This document shows positions 50,342 to 60,347 of a stretch of 64,000 bases of DNA, piece after piece. Under the pieces are notes generated by a model. The model saw only the letters and a program-made list of their open reading frames with translations. It was not told the origin of the DNA and searched no databases. The translations under genes were made by a program, and so were the position numbers. The DNA comes from Tritrichomonas musculus (taxonomy: Eukaryota; Parabasalia; Tritrichomonadida; Tritrichomonadidae). The stretch is taken from contig JAPFFF010000047.1 of the NCBI GenBank assembly GCA_039105265.1, positions 1 to 64,000 on the forward strand, written 5' to 3'. Each line of letters starts with the position of its first letter. Within the stretch, counting starts at the first letter, position 1.

Positions 50342-51065
50342 TGATAATTGCAGATACTAAAAAAAAAAAATTGATAAAATTTTGTTCTTATAAAGTTTTC
50401 ATTTTGAATTCAGTATATAAAATATTTTGAATGCTTTCTATTTGAATTCTTTTATTTATTTTCTGAAAAAAAAGAAGTTAGAAATTATTTTTTATTTTTA
50501 TCAGAAATTTTGATGGACTGTAAAGCATTTTTTATTTTATTAAATATATCTGTATAGTGTGAAAAGTTATTTTCTTTGATTTTTTATGTTTATCAATATT
50601 TCAAATCTAAAAAGTTATGGCTCAGAAAAAAGTTATAACTGATGAGTTGAATAAAAAATCGTTTTTATATTATAATAAATGTTAATAAGGTATAAAAATG
50701 AAATATATAAGTAATATATGTAAAATACACCAATTTTAAGACAGATTTTCTGAATCTATTGATGTTAAAAATTTGGAGAAATAATTATGTAGAGAAAGTC
50801 ATCAAAAAAAGCATAACACTGGCTTTTTCGTTTTTAACTTTTTTGTTATTTTGGTTATAAGAAATTTTTTAGAAAAAATAATAAATATTTTCATTTCTTA
50901 AATATGAACAATAATAAAAAGCATACGAAGGAATAGTTTCCAACTCATCATTAAAAATAACAACTTTAAAATACAACATGTTTATATAAATAAAAACTCA
51001 GATGAAATATTGATATAAATCTTCACTCCAACTCTTTACAAAGAGATAGTAGTTTAAAGCAGTCA
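50342..51065. other. AT-rich region upstream of the Myb gene
   Basis: No gene or repeat of note is seen. Confidence 0.4.
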
Positions 51066-51544
51066 CTAATTATCTCCTTTTTCTTCCGCCAACCTGATTA
51101 ACCGAATTCCTTCTTGCTCATCACAAGGTACATCATCGCCATTAAAACAAAATGGCACCACAAGCGTAGAGCCTTTTTGGATTTCCCGCATCAGCTACGA
51201 TTTTCAAGTACTTGTAAGCCTCTTTCATTCCATTGAAAAAGATAATTTCCAACTTTTAAGCAAGCTTCCAAATTTCCTTCATCAGCAGCTTCTTTCATTA
51301 AACGAAAATCTTCGCTTGAGTTTTTTTGGCATCCTTCTCCTTTTATCTGTTTCATTCCGCTCAAGCTTCCTTTGTCGATTGCCAACCTTGCCATATGGAA
51401 AGCTTCATTTAAGTCACCATCACAGCCTTCTCCTTTTTTCAGCATGACAGCCACATTGTAAATAGCACAAGAATTCCCTTTATCAGCAGCCAGTTTGAGG
51501 TATTTAATGGCAACTTTTAATGTCAACTTGGACGCCATCACCAT
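51066..51544 (-). pseudogene. Broken Sel1-repeat gene
   Basis: The frame from the ATG at 51542-51544 holds about three Sel1 repeats (AIKYLKLAADKGNSCAIYN, MLKKGEGCDGDLNEAF, EACLKVGNYLF) and ends at 51191. Further Sel1-like text follows in another frame with stops: ADAGNPK, then NGDDVPCDEQEGIRLIRLAE and a TAG at 51066. Missing pieces (one repeat has lost its middle) and at least one frameshift show it is dead. It probably comes from a longer kinase/Sel1 or Sel1-only gene. Confidence 0.75.
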
Positions 51545-51587
51545 TGTAACAAGTTTAATGTTGTTTGAACATTAAACTTGTTTATGG
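51541..51587. repeat. Long hairpin at the start of the broken Sel1 gene
   Basis: AACAAGTTTAATGTT (51548-51562) and AACATTAAACTTGTT (51568-51582) are exact complements around a 5-nt loop. CCAT and ATGG at the outside extend the stem past a bulge. The ATG of the dead gene lies in the outer stem. Confidence 0.7.
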
Positions 51588-51671
51588 TAATTACTTTTTG
51601 AGATAAACTCAGATTTGTGAAAAAATTGAGAGCTTTTCTTTAAAAGTGACGCCAGAAACTTACCTGTTTTT

Positions 51672-51676
<5 letters not shown>

Positions 51677-51707
<31 letters not shown>
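51677..51707. repeat. T31 run
   Basis: Thirty-one T residues in a row. Confidence 0.95.
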
Positions 51708-51709
<2 letters not shown>

Positions 51710-52200
51710 TTTTTGATCGAAGCTCAAAAAGTAGGTTAGACAAACTGGAATTCCTTTCAATAAACACGTTTTTGAAGCTCAAAAAAATAGGTTGTTTCAA
51801 TGAAAGAATTTAAACTTTTTGATACAAAAATATGACAATTAAATAATTACTGAAAATCTAGGCTTTTGTGTCCAAACGAGTTTGTATTCAAAAAGTATCC
51901 AATGGATATTGTAACTCAAATAACCTCTGAGTACTCACAATAACCTCATAGCAGTTTTGAATGAGCAATTCAATTTTTGTGATAATTATATTTTGATCAT
52001 AGAATTCCATTTGACTTTTTCATAAATCATCAAAAAAAAAAAATTCAATAGTTTACAAAATAATTTTCAGTGATATATAATTCAATAGTTTACAAAATAA
52101 AGATCTGAATAATGTAAAATTTCACCTAGAAAACATTATAAAAATATGAAAAAGGAGTAAAAAAGCTAAAACATTAAAATTTTTATCTAAATATTTTTTA
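51708..52200. other. AT-rich region without a gene
   Basis: Only short A/T runs and a local direct repeat, ATTCAATAGTTTACAAAATAA, seen near 52045 and 52080 in similar form. Confidence 0.4.
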
Positions 52201-52841
52201 ATGGTCAATTTCTATTCTTCTTCTTTAACTTTCTTTAACTTTCTTTTGCTTCTTTTCTTATTCTTCTTCTTAATGATCAATTTCGATTCTTCTTCTTTAA
52301 CTTTCTTTAACGTTCTTTTGCTTCTTTTTTTATTCTTCTTCTTAATGATCAATTTCGATTCTTCTTCTTTAACTTTCTTTTGCTTCTTTTCTTATTCTTC
52401 TTTTAACGATCAATTTCGATTCTTCTTCTTTAACTTTCTTTTGCTTCTTTTTTTATTCTTCTTCTTAATGATCAATTTCGATTCTTCTTCTTTAACTTTC
52501 TTTAACGTTCTTTTGCTTCTTTTCTTATTCTTCTTCTTAATGATCAATTTCGATTCTTCTTCTTTAACTTTCTTTAACGTTCTTTTGCTTCTTTTCTTAT
52601 TCTTCTTCTTAATGATCAATTTCGATTCTTCTTCTTTAACTTTCTTTAACGTTCTTTTGCTTCTTTTTTTATTCTTCTTCTTAATGATTAATTTATATTC
52701 TTCTTCTTTAACTTTCTTTTGCTTCTTTTCTTATTCTTCTTCTTAATGATCAATTTCGATTCTTCTTCTTTAACTTTCTTATTCTTCTTTTAACGATCAA
52801 TTTCGATTCTTCTTCTTTAACTTTCTTTTGCTTCTTTTCTT
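52201..52841. repeat. 72-bp minisatellite, about ten units
   Basis: Each unit starts ATGATCAATTTCGATTCTTC and ends in TTATTCTTCTTCTTA. Most are 72 bp; others are about 48-61 bp because an internal TTTAACGTTC block is missing. The plus strand is open in one frame for 181 codons (hydrophobic Phe/Leu/Ser). The minus strand reads a Lys/Arg-rich repeat (KKNKKRSKRTLKKVKEEES). Both follow from the pyrimidine-rich unit and neither shows independent signs of being a gene. Diverged, related sequence continues to about 53010. Confidence 0.85.
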
Positions 52842-53060
52842 GAGAATTTTATTTTGCTTTGGTTTCTCTTTCTTGTTTAACTTTCTTTTATTTCTTTTCT
52901 TAATCTTCTTTGTAATAATAGATTTTCTCTCTTCTTTATTGGCTTTCTTTTTTTGGTTATCTTAAAAATATCCTTTTTATTTAATTTCTCTTTCTTCTCG
53001 TTTAGTTTTGATTTATCATTATGAATATCATTGTAAGTAATATTTTTATTATTCCAAACC

Positions 53061-54594
53061 TTAAAGATCTAACTCTTCTATCATTGGTCTTCCCAAGTGC
53101 AAATATATTCTTCCATGCTTGCTTAATATTTTTTCTTTTCCTTCCTTAATTTGCATTCCGAGTTGAACTTTATTTGGTACTTGCAATGGCGCGATTAAAA
53201 ATGGATTACCTGAGCAGTGTCGCGATAGTTCAATCCTTTTTGTAAGAGTTGTCAATTCCAATGCGTTGATTTCGATTGCATTTCTCTTTGGAGTAGGAGC
53301 GCTTGAATTATTAGTAATGATTTCTTCAGGCTTTTTTACATATTTGTTTTCTTTAACTATATCTGGGTTGAATGGATATAAACCTGTCTTCGTCCATGCA
53401 GCTTCTATATTGATAGTTGTTGCCGCCTTTTTCCATGAATCGATTACAGATAATACTAATATTTATCTTTTTTGTGCTATTGGACAAAGTGTGCTTATTC
53501 TCACTTGTAGCCAATTTGGGATATTCAAACTTTGTTGTTTCAGAAAAGTCTTGAAAGGACCTGCAATTGCCACATCAAATGGCTGTGTGACGTGGCTTGT
53601 GTGAGCAGGTAGAACAATTACTCGTATATTGTTTGAATATAATATTTCAATCGCGATTTATGACCATCAACGAATAGAAAACATGGTTCATTTACAATGG
53701 GTGGACCATAAATAGTAACTAATTGTTGTCGTCTTTGAATTATTTCTTGTGAGAATAATATTGCCAAAATTGTAAATATTCTCGAAGTCATCCACCCTGA
53801 AGGAGTTGTAGCAAAGTAGCATTGCGATTGGAATTGTTTTAATTCCTCTGGTAATTTCACAAACATCGGTAGAATAATGAGAGGCCTTAACGCCTCTCCC
53901 GCTGCGTTGCAAGTGCAAACTGAAGTAATATGACCAGCTGACCTTTCTTCGCTTACAAATGGACATTTTCCTTCTGGAACAACGATTTTTCCCTCTTTAT
54001 TTGTACAGCATGAAGTTTCATCCATGTTGTACAATAAATGAGGATATTGATGAATTGTTGTACGTAACATGCCATAAAATTTCGTTAACACATTTATATT
54101 ACAGAATTTGCCCCTTAACTGTTCAAGAGATTGAGGATTTAAAAGGCGTAAACCCTGTTCAGTGCAAAATTCATTGAACCACTGAGACGTTAACATCGTT
54201 TCTTCATATCTTGAGAGAACATCTGATGCAATATATGGACATCTGAGTTCTGTGGCCAATTGGTATGAACGTATTGTTCTCTCTGCAAGTAACTCATCTA
54301 ATATAAATATATTGCTTTAGATGCATACAGACAATTGAAATCAATAGCTTGTTCAAGTCATTGGTTTTAAAAGTTTTTCAAGATAATTCCTAAAACAATA
54401 GGAATTGGACCTGCTGGAGATTCTGTAGAATCAAGGCGAAAACATAGAACTGTTCTATAAATAAAACTATGTAATTGCTGATCAGAACTAAACCCATATC
54501 TTCTTCGAATTGTTCTATAAGTTAAGGATAATCTAGCTTTAAGAACATCCTTTTGAAACTGTGAGAAAAAAGAAAATTCATCGAGGGTTAGCAT
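53061..54594 (-). mobile_element. Broken pogo/jerky-type (Tc1/mariner superfamily) DNA transposon
   Basis: Minus-strand pieces spell one transposase of the DDE_1 type. The front piece lies at 54367-54594, then SQWFNEFCTEQGLRLLNPQS, LLYNMDETSC with the first aspartate, TCNAAGEALRPLIILP, SGWMTSRIF and FLFVDGHKSR with the second aspartate, all in 53618-54259. After a frame change come VIVLPAHTSHVTQPFDV and, after another, AAWTKTGLYPFNPDIV to the stop at 53061. The order and motifs are those of pogo-like transposases. At least two or three frame changes or stops separate the pieces, so it is dead. I found no convincing terminal repeats; GATGAAACCGTTTCCG near 54612 may be part of one. Confidence 0.82.
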
Positions 54595-54728
54595 ATATTA
54601 AAAATGAAGTGATGAAACCGTTTCCGTTTTTTTTTTGGCGGTTTTTTCTATTTTTAAAATATAATGATGTTTTCTTGCAAGTATTCATTCATGAGTTCAT
54701 TTTTTTTCTAAAAATAGTTTCATAATAT

Positions 54729-55023
54729 TCTGTAAGAATAAGATTTTCTGCGAGTAATTCTTTGAGACCGATGAGCATTTGTTGAGGAACTTATGTGAGA
54801 TTGAGAATCTTTAAGAACAGTTTAGTAGGAATAAGACACTCCGTGAGGTATGATATGAGTTTGTGAATCTTGCTGCGCAATTTTTAAAGGACATGAAACT
54901 TGTTGAGGCAATCTGTAAGAATAAGATTTTCTGCGAGTAATTCTTTGAGACCGATGAGCATTTGTTGAGGAACTTATGTGAGATTGAGAATCTTTAAGAA
55001 CAGTTTAGTAGGAATAAGACACT
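54729..55023. repeat. Direct repeat with a 183-bp period (1.6 units)
   Basis: TCTGTAAGAATAAGATTTTC and the following ~92 bp occur at 54729-54840 and again at 54912-55023, nearly identical. The period of 183 bp equals 61 codons. The second copy carries the last codons and stop of the 387-aa ORF on the minus strand, so the repeat duplicates that gene's 3' end. Confidence 0.85.
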
Positions 55024-56137
55024 TTAAAGAACCGCCTCGATCATGATAACCCTTACCAGTTGCACCTTTAAGTTCACTCAATGATACTGACGTGAACATT
55101 GACCATTGTAACATTTCAACTTCATTCGATGAATAGAAGAGTTCAACAGCTGATTTCTCTCCATCAAGATCAAATGATAAACCACCACTCCTTAATCGTT
55201 CAATGAGATCATGAAACGTGTTCCCTTTTAATGGTATCGTACGATAATCTCTAACTTCACCAACCTTCTTATTATTTCTAGTGATAACTGTATATCTAAA
55301 TACATATTTCTTACTTGCATTCAATGATCTTCCCACTGTGTTCTCCAATGAATCAATCAATAAAGGTGTTATCTTCTTCCTTCCATATTCATTTAATTTT
55401 TCGAAATTAATCTCCCAATTGGTAGGAGATAACTCAATTATTTCAATGATTTCCTCAATCAATTCATCTTGCTTATCATTATTATTATATGATTTCCATT
55501 CCTCAAACGATATCAGCCTTTCACGATTCAACTCTCTTGGATTCAAATCTGAAACAAATTCGTTTGCTTCTAACTGTCTATTAACGATACTCTTATTGAA
55601 ATCCGTGAACTGTTTATGCAAATCCTTTACCCCTTTCGTAAACTCTAATGGACGCTTGTGTAATTCTCTATCAAACCTTAGCTTACGATCACTCTTATCT
55701 GTATCTTTATACACTTTATAATTATCTCTATCGAATTTCTTAAAGAATTTATCATCTTCTTTCTTCATCTGTCTACGTTTATATTCATCGCTATCGATAT
55801 ATCTTTGCAATAGTTTCATATGTTTTGGAACATGAGGAATCTTCATATGCTTAATCTCATCCTGATAGCCTATGCTCATCAAGTCATTGATAGCTTCTTC
55901 ATAATTCTTCAAACCTTTCGCATACCAATACATTGTTGTATAATCGTTGTCTCCATCATAATTTTTATCTAACAAATCATCTGCTATATCATAAATCAAT
56001 AGTTCTCTTAATTCTTCTTCTGATGAGATATAATCTAAATACTCTTCAGTCGATTCATGAAAACCTTTTAGCAAATTAAAAAGGTCCACTAACTCGTCCG
56101 TTGTTTTGTCCTCTAATGGTACTTTATATGTATCCAT
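54974..56137 (-). CDS. Unrecognised 387-aa protein in a repeat-rich block
   Basis: The first ATG is at 56135-56137. The protein is strongly charged and helical in its first 250 residues (Asp/Lys/Glu-rich, for example KKEDDKFFKKFDRDNYK). Later comes a more globular part with YVFRYTVITRNNKKVG, a GGLSFDLDGEKSAVELFYSS stretch, SMFTSVSLSELKGATGKGY and HDRGGSLKCLIPTK. I do not recognise the family. Its G+C and codon use are higher and more even than in host genes nearby, and the frame is unbroken. Position between transposon relics and satellites makes it likely to belong to a mobile element or a multicopy family. No polymerase, integrase, capsid or transposase is seen next to it, so the type of element cannot be told. 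Confidence 0.55.
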   Translation of the reverse strand: MDTYKVPLEDKTTDELVDLFNLLKGFHESTEEYLDYISSEEELRELLIYDIADDLLDKNYDGDNDYTTMYWYAKGLKNYEEAINDLMSIGYQDEIKHMKIPHVPKHMKLLQRYIDSDEYKRRQMKKEDDKFFKKFDRDNYKVYKDTDKSDRKLRFDRELHKRPLEFTKGVKDLHKQFTDFNKSIVNRQLEANEFVSDLNPRELNRERLISFEEWKSYNNNDKQDELIEEIIEIIELSPTNWEINFEKLNEYGRKKITPLLIDSLENTVGRSLNASKKYVFRYTVITRNNKKVGEVRDYRTIPLKGNTFHDLIERLRSGGLSFDLDGEKSAVELFYSSNEVEMLQWSMFTSVSLSELKGATGKGYHDRGGSLKCLIPTKLFLKILNLT

Positions 56138-56389
56138 CACCTTTCGTGTAAATTAAAAAATTATTTCACTACGTCATCATTAATGTATATTTTTTAAATT
56201 TCCTCGTGATTCATTTCCGAATCATTTAAGAACTCTCTTTAGCTTCAACTTATAAATCAACTCCGGATCTTCAAATCTGTTCTTAATCTTCAGTTCCAGA
56301 AGTCATTATATATTTCCAAACCCACAAAACGACCATTTTCGTATCATTTTTAAGGTGACGTAAACTAACTCACATTATATAGCTAGCTT

Positions 56390-56915
56390 ATATTAGTATG
56401 GATATATTAGTATGGTATATTAGTATGGATATATTAGTATGGATATATTAGTATGGATATATTAGTATGGATATATTAGTATGGATATATTAGTATGGAT
56501 ATATTAGTATGGATATATTAGTATGGATATATTAGTATGGATATATTAGTATGGATATATTAGTATGGATATATTAGTATGGATATATTAGTATGGATAT
56601 ATTAGTATGGATATATTAGTATGGATATATTAGTATGGATATATTAGTATGGATATATTAGTATGGATATATTAGTATGGATATATTAGTATGGATATAT
56701 TAGTATGGATATATTAGTATGGATATATTAGTATGGATATATTAGTATGGATATATTAGTATGGATATATTAGTATGGATATATTAGTATGGATATATTA
56801 GTATGGATATATTAGTATGGATATATTAGTATGGATATATTAGTATGGATATATTAGTATGGATATATTAGTATGGATATATTAGTATGGATATATTAGT
56901 ATGGATATATTAGTA
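56390..56915. repeat. 14-bp satellite, about 37 copies
   Basis: The unit TATGGATATATTAG repeats almost without change over about 525 bp. Only the first units vary (one lacks two bases). Such uniformity suggests recent expansion. Confidence 0.95.
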
Positions 56916-56939
56916 GGTCTTTTCTAAGAGGGTCCTCGT

Positions 56940-57170
56940 GGTGGAGTACATGTGCCATTAAGTAGATGGTGGTATGTACGAGATTCTCTGGGTGCTACCT
57001 GTGCCGTTTCATAGATGGCGGGGTACCTAAGCCGTTTACTAGATGGTGGTCTTCAGGTAGGGTACTTGTGCCGTTTACTAAATGGTGATCATGGGGTGGT
57101 ACCTGTACCGTTTCATAGATGGTGGTCTTGGAGTGGTACCTGCGCCGTTTCATAGATGATGGGCATTGGG
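56940..57170. repeat. Six copies of a GC-richer motif GCCGTTTCATAGATGGTGG
   Basis: Variants occur near 56952, 57001, 57030, 57069, 57105 and 57144, each close to a TACCTGTGCC or TACCTGNGCC leader. The block is the least AT-rich part of the window and adjoins the 14-bp satellite. No open frame of note is present. Confidence 0.7.
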
Positions 57171-57519
57171 GGTAGCAAGAAAAGAAAACAACATGAAGAA
57201 AAAAAGAAGAAGAATTTTTTTTTTATCTTTGTTAGTAGTTCGTTCTTAGTCTCCAACCTGCGCCCTCGAAAACCGACTGTGTTAATATAATAATTTATTT
57301 TAGCACATATATATTTTAATCATTCAGAGAACTTTGTAAAAAATAAAACTTCTTTGTCATGTTTCATTTTTAATTTTTTTTTGAGTGCATCCTCTTTTAA
57401 AACATGAGTAAGTCACTCTCTTTTCCATTTTAAATACAATTTTGAAAATTATTGGAAATATTTTAGATTCAAATTTTTTACTTTTGTTGTAAATACAAAC
57501 AAATTGCAAGCCTTTCGTC
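57171..57519. other. Region between repeats and a transposase relic
   Basis: A purine-rich stretch (57178-57215), then CTCCAACCTGCGCCCTCG near 57252, then AT-rich sequence. No gene is supported. Confidence 0.35.
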
Positions 57520-58135
57520 ATCAAAAACGAACGCTATTTTGGTGGAAAAGCTAAGAAATACAGAAAAGTTATATCAAATGAAATTGAAAATTTAAAAAAA
57601 GACGACATTCAAATACCTGCAATTGTTGCTGATAAACAAAGATCATAGAAGGCTGCAATTTCGCAGGAAAACACAAATTTGATTTCAAACAATTCAGAAC
57701 AATTCATAAAAGGTATAACCTTCGTTCCTTGCCAGTGATAATCTTTGGTTATTAATGATATGACTCCATTTTATCAATTCAATTCAATGGTAAGGGATAT
57801 AATAATTTTTCACAAATTATGAGATAGAGAAACATTTGAAATTGTATTCATAGAGCTTGTCCAAAATATTGCCCAACTTGCTGGAAAATCCTTTTCTATA
57901 TATCTCTTTGGTTGCTAAAAACTTTTTAGGAATGAAGAAAATGGTATATCAATTAAAAAAACACGAAAATACTTTACAAAATGATATATCTAATAACATA
58001 GATTTGATAAAAAGAACATTAACCAAACCGTCACCAAAGTTTTTGATTCTCTTAATCAATTTTTCACAATTGGTGAAGATTCTAGAGTCAGATTCGACTC
58101 CATTTTTTTTCTCTCTTGAAATTTTGATTTTTTAA

Positions 58136-58136
<1 letters not shown>
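57520..58136 (+). mobile_element. Relic of a transposase gene, possibly hAT-type
   Basis: In changing plus-strand frames with several stops one reads KYRKVISNEIENLKKDD, GITFVPCQ, SLVINDMTPFYQFNSMVRD, CPKYCPTCWK and KVFDSLNQFFTIGED. The order, especially a CPT(R)W-like motif after a helical stretch, is like the middle of hAT transposases. The call is weak because no DDE residues or C-terminal dimerisation domain can be placed. It is clearly dead and ends at a T36 run. Confidence 0.45.

Positions 58137-58137
<1 letters not shown>

Positions 58138-58173
<36 letters not shown>
58138..58173. repeat. T36 run
   Basis: Thirty-six T residues in a row directly behind the transposase relic. Confidence 0.95.
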
Positions 58174-58181
<8 letters not shown>

Positions 58182-58544
58182 TTAATTAGTATAAAATTTT
58201 TCAAAGTTCGATATTGCACTGATTTAAATCTTTTAAAAAATAGTCCTTATGATATTTTGTATCCAATAATAAATTAATCAGCTCAAAATAATATTATGTT
58301 AACTTTTATCTGGAAATATCATAAATATTATTTTATTTTTTCTGTTAAATTAAATGTTTCCAAACTAATAATTTAATATTTTATTTATTTAACTGTTTTT
58401 CAAATAATAATTAATCATATAATTATTTCTTATGAAGTTATTCTTGCTTTAAATATTTTTATTTCATGAATTTTTTGTGAACATTTGAAATGGTTATTTT
58501 ATGTATTTATCAATTACCTTGAAATGTTAAAAATCACTTTTTTT
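58174..58544. other. AT-rich region without a gene
   Basis: Nothing beyond AT-rich sequence is seen. Confidence 0.4.
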
Positions 58545-58614
58545 ACGATCAATCTTTTGCGGGGCTGGAACCAGCCCCGTAAAAGATTGGTCGTTATGGG
58601 GGCGAAGCCCCCAT
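58545..58614. repeat. Pair of GC-rich hairpins
   Basis: The first hairpin has 24-bp arms (58545-58568 and 58571-58594) around a 2-nt loop, with GCGGGGCTGG facing CCAGCCCCGT and only two wobble positions. The second, 58596-58614, is ATGGGGGC-GAA-GCCCCCAT, perfect. They stand out sharply from AT-rich surroundings and adjoin the 20-bp repeat array. Confidence 0.85.
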
Positions 58615-58629
58615 TAAAAACATTTAAAA

Positions 58630-58955
58630 TTCTTCTTCTTTGTTCGAACTTCTTCTTCTTTGTTCGAACTTCTTCTTCTTTGTTCGAACTTCTTCTTCTT
58701 TGTTCGAACTTCTTCTTCTTTGTTCGAACTTCTTCTTCTTGTTCTGAACTTCTTCTTCTTTGTTCGAACTTCTTCTTCTTTGTTCGAACTTCTTCTTCTT
58801 TGTTCGAACTTCTTCTTCTTGGTCTGAACTTCTTCTTCTTGGTCTGAACTTCTTCTTCTTTGTTCGAACTTCTTCTTCTTGGTCTGAACTTCTTCTTCTT
58901 TGTTTGAACTTCTTCTTCTTGGTTTGAACTTCTTCTTCTTGGTTTGAACGTCTTC
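58630..58955. repeat. 20-bp tandem array, about 16 copies
   Basis: The unit TTCTTCTTCTTTGTTCGAAC repeats with variants GGTCTGAAC and GGTTTGAAC. Three units make 60 bp, so both strands stay open. The minus strand (58514-59017) reads a 20-residue repeat of the type RTKKKKFEQRRRSSNKEEEV with an ATG at 59015-59017 and ends through the hairpins as GGFAPITTNLLRGWFQP. It could be expressed, but no independent evidence shows that. Confidence 0.85.
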
Positions 58956-58971
58956 TTCATTTGAACATCTT

Positions 58972-59160
58972 TTTCGTCGTCATTCGAGTCCCGTATTTCT
59001 TTGAGAATCGTCGTCATTCGAGTCCCGCAATTCCTTGAGAATCGTCGTCATTCGAGTCCCGCAATTCTTTGAGAATCGTCGTCATTCGAGTCCCGTATTT
59101 CTTTGAGAATCGTCGTCATTCGAGTTCCGCAATTCTTCGAACATCGTCGTCATTTGAATA
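58972..59160. repeat. 34-bp tandem array, about five copies
   Basis: The unit CGTCGTCATTCGAGTCCCGC plus AATTCTTTGAGAAT repeats head to tail, the last copy diverged. Confidence 0.85.
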
Positions 59161-59666
59161 TCGGAATCATTCATTCATTACTCAAAATAATAAATATAAA
59201 TTAAAGTTTTTGGAAAATAAAGCGCCAAAAAAATCTCACAAAAAGTTGAAAAATTTCTTCACAATTCCTCTCAAAAAGTTTTCTCAGAAAAAGTGGTGTA
59301 TTAGCAAACCATTGCCCCCAAAAAAAAAGTTTACAATTTATAATTGTATAGCATGCACTATATTAAATATCAATAAACAACTCATTGCAACATATATTTT
59401 ATTATTTACTTTCCGAAATAATAAATACAACTGATAAAAATTTTAGAAAAAAATTGAATTTTCATATCACATTTCAAAAAAAATACGATCATGTTTTGAA
59501 TTTGTTTCATCTACTCTACTATTCATTTTTTTTTAAATTTGAAAAGATTTTCTCAAATTTTTTTCCAGATGTTATTTTAATATTAAAATTTATCTGCTAT
59601 TTTTAAAATAGCTCAAATGCCAATGAAAATTTGATACAAAAAAATGTATCTGCTATTTTTATTTAA
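59161..59666. other. AT-rich region downstream of the tetraspanin-like gene
   Basis: No gene is supported. Open frames here (for example 59069-59434, 59385-59606) lack domains and partly overlap the repeat array. Confidence 0.4.
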
Positions 59667-60347
59667 TCATAAAAGCCTAGTTAATAAACTACTACTTAAA
59701 TGGGTTGACCTGCCGCATGAAAAAGAATTAAGTAAACAATATACACCAACAATAATATAGAGGGATAATGTTATAAATGCAAAAGCAAAAGCAGGAGCAC
59801 CTACACCACTGCATAAATAATTTGTTGGATTTTTATTGCTATCAAATGCTTTTTCAACAAAATCGGATCGCCATTTGAGATATTTTGAATTACTTCCATA
59901 AAAAGAATCAGCACCTTTCAGTCCATCAACCAAATATTTATAACACTTACTATCTTTTGAACTTCCAAAATTAAATGCATAATAACCAACTTTCATTTGA
60001 TCAATAAATGCAATATTTCTGAAAAACGCATTTATTCCATGTATTCCTAGACAAACACAAATTGTAATACCAATTGAACATAAAATGGCATTGAGAATAT
60101 CTCCTCCTTTAATGAATATAAAGAGAAGTGTTAATAAAAAAATCGCAATGAAAATGAATATTGAAAAAAACAAATTTTCTGATACCAATTCATATACTTT
60201 TTCTCCCAAACCTTCTGCTTTTTGGAAATAAGGATGAATTCGTGAATACCAAACACCAAAGGTGATTAATTGCGCTAGCCCACATAATGGAAATCCAATG
60301 ATGAACGCAACAATGATAATAATTTCAATTTTTTTGAAGCAATCCAT
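59667..60347 (-). CDS. Tetraspanin-like four-pass membrane protein (226 aa)
   Basis: The start is the ATG at 60345-60347. Four hydrophobic segments lie at about 8-32, 57-80, 85-108 and 183-208. Between the third and fourth is a loop of ~75 residues with two cysteines, and the N terminus is short. This is the tetraspanin plan. The CCG motif usual in the large loop of animal proteins is absent, as I recall for trichomonad tetraspanins as well. Such proteins organise surface and vesicle membranes and have been linked to aggregation and contact in Trichomonas. Length fits the family. It could also be another four-pass family. Confidence 0.62.
   Translation of the reverse strand: MDCFKKIEIIIIVAFIIGFPLCGLAQLITFGVWYSRIHPYFQKAEGLGEKVYELVSENLFFSIFIFIAIFLLTLLFIFIKGGDILNAILCSIGITICVCLGIHGINAFFRNIAFIDQMKVGYYAFNFGSSKDSKCYKYLVDGLKGADSFYGSNSKYLKWRSDFVEKAFDSNKNPTNYLCSGVGAPAFAFAFITLSLYIIVGVYCLLNSFSCGRSTHLSSSLLTRLL

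Noticed and set aside
52201-52746. A 181-aa hydrophobic protein from the minisatellite
   Set aside because: The frame is a by-product of repeated pyrimidine-rich units and has no features of a gene besides its openness.
53266-53604. A small membrane protein on the plus strand
   Set aside because: The minus strand here encodes the C-terminal part of the pogo-type transposase (GLYPFNP and following), which explains the open frame.
55281-55721. A 146-aa plus-strand protein
   Set aside because: It is the reverse reading of the 387-aa ORF and has no domain.
56390-56915. A CRISPR array
   Set aside because: The units are head-to-tail without spacers, and the host is a eukaryote.
54974-57170. A large virus-like element (Maverick/Polinton) as source of the orphan ORF and repeats
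   Set aside because: Such elements are common in trichomonads, but no polymerase, integrase, packaging ATPase, protease or capsid gene is visible here, so there is no support.
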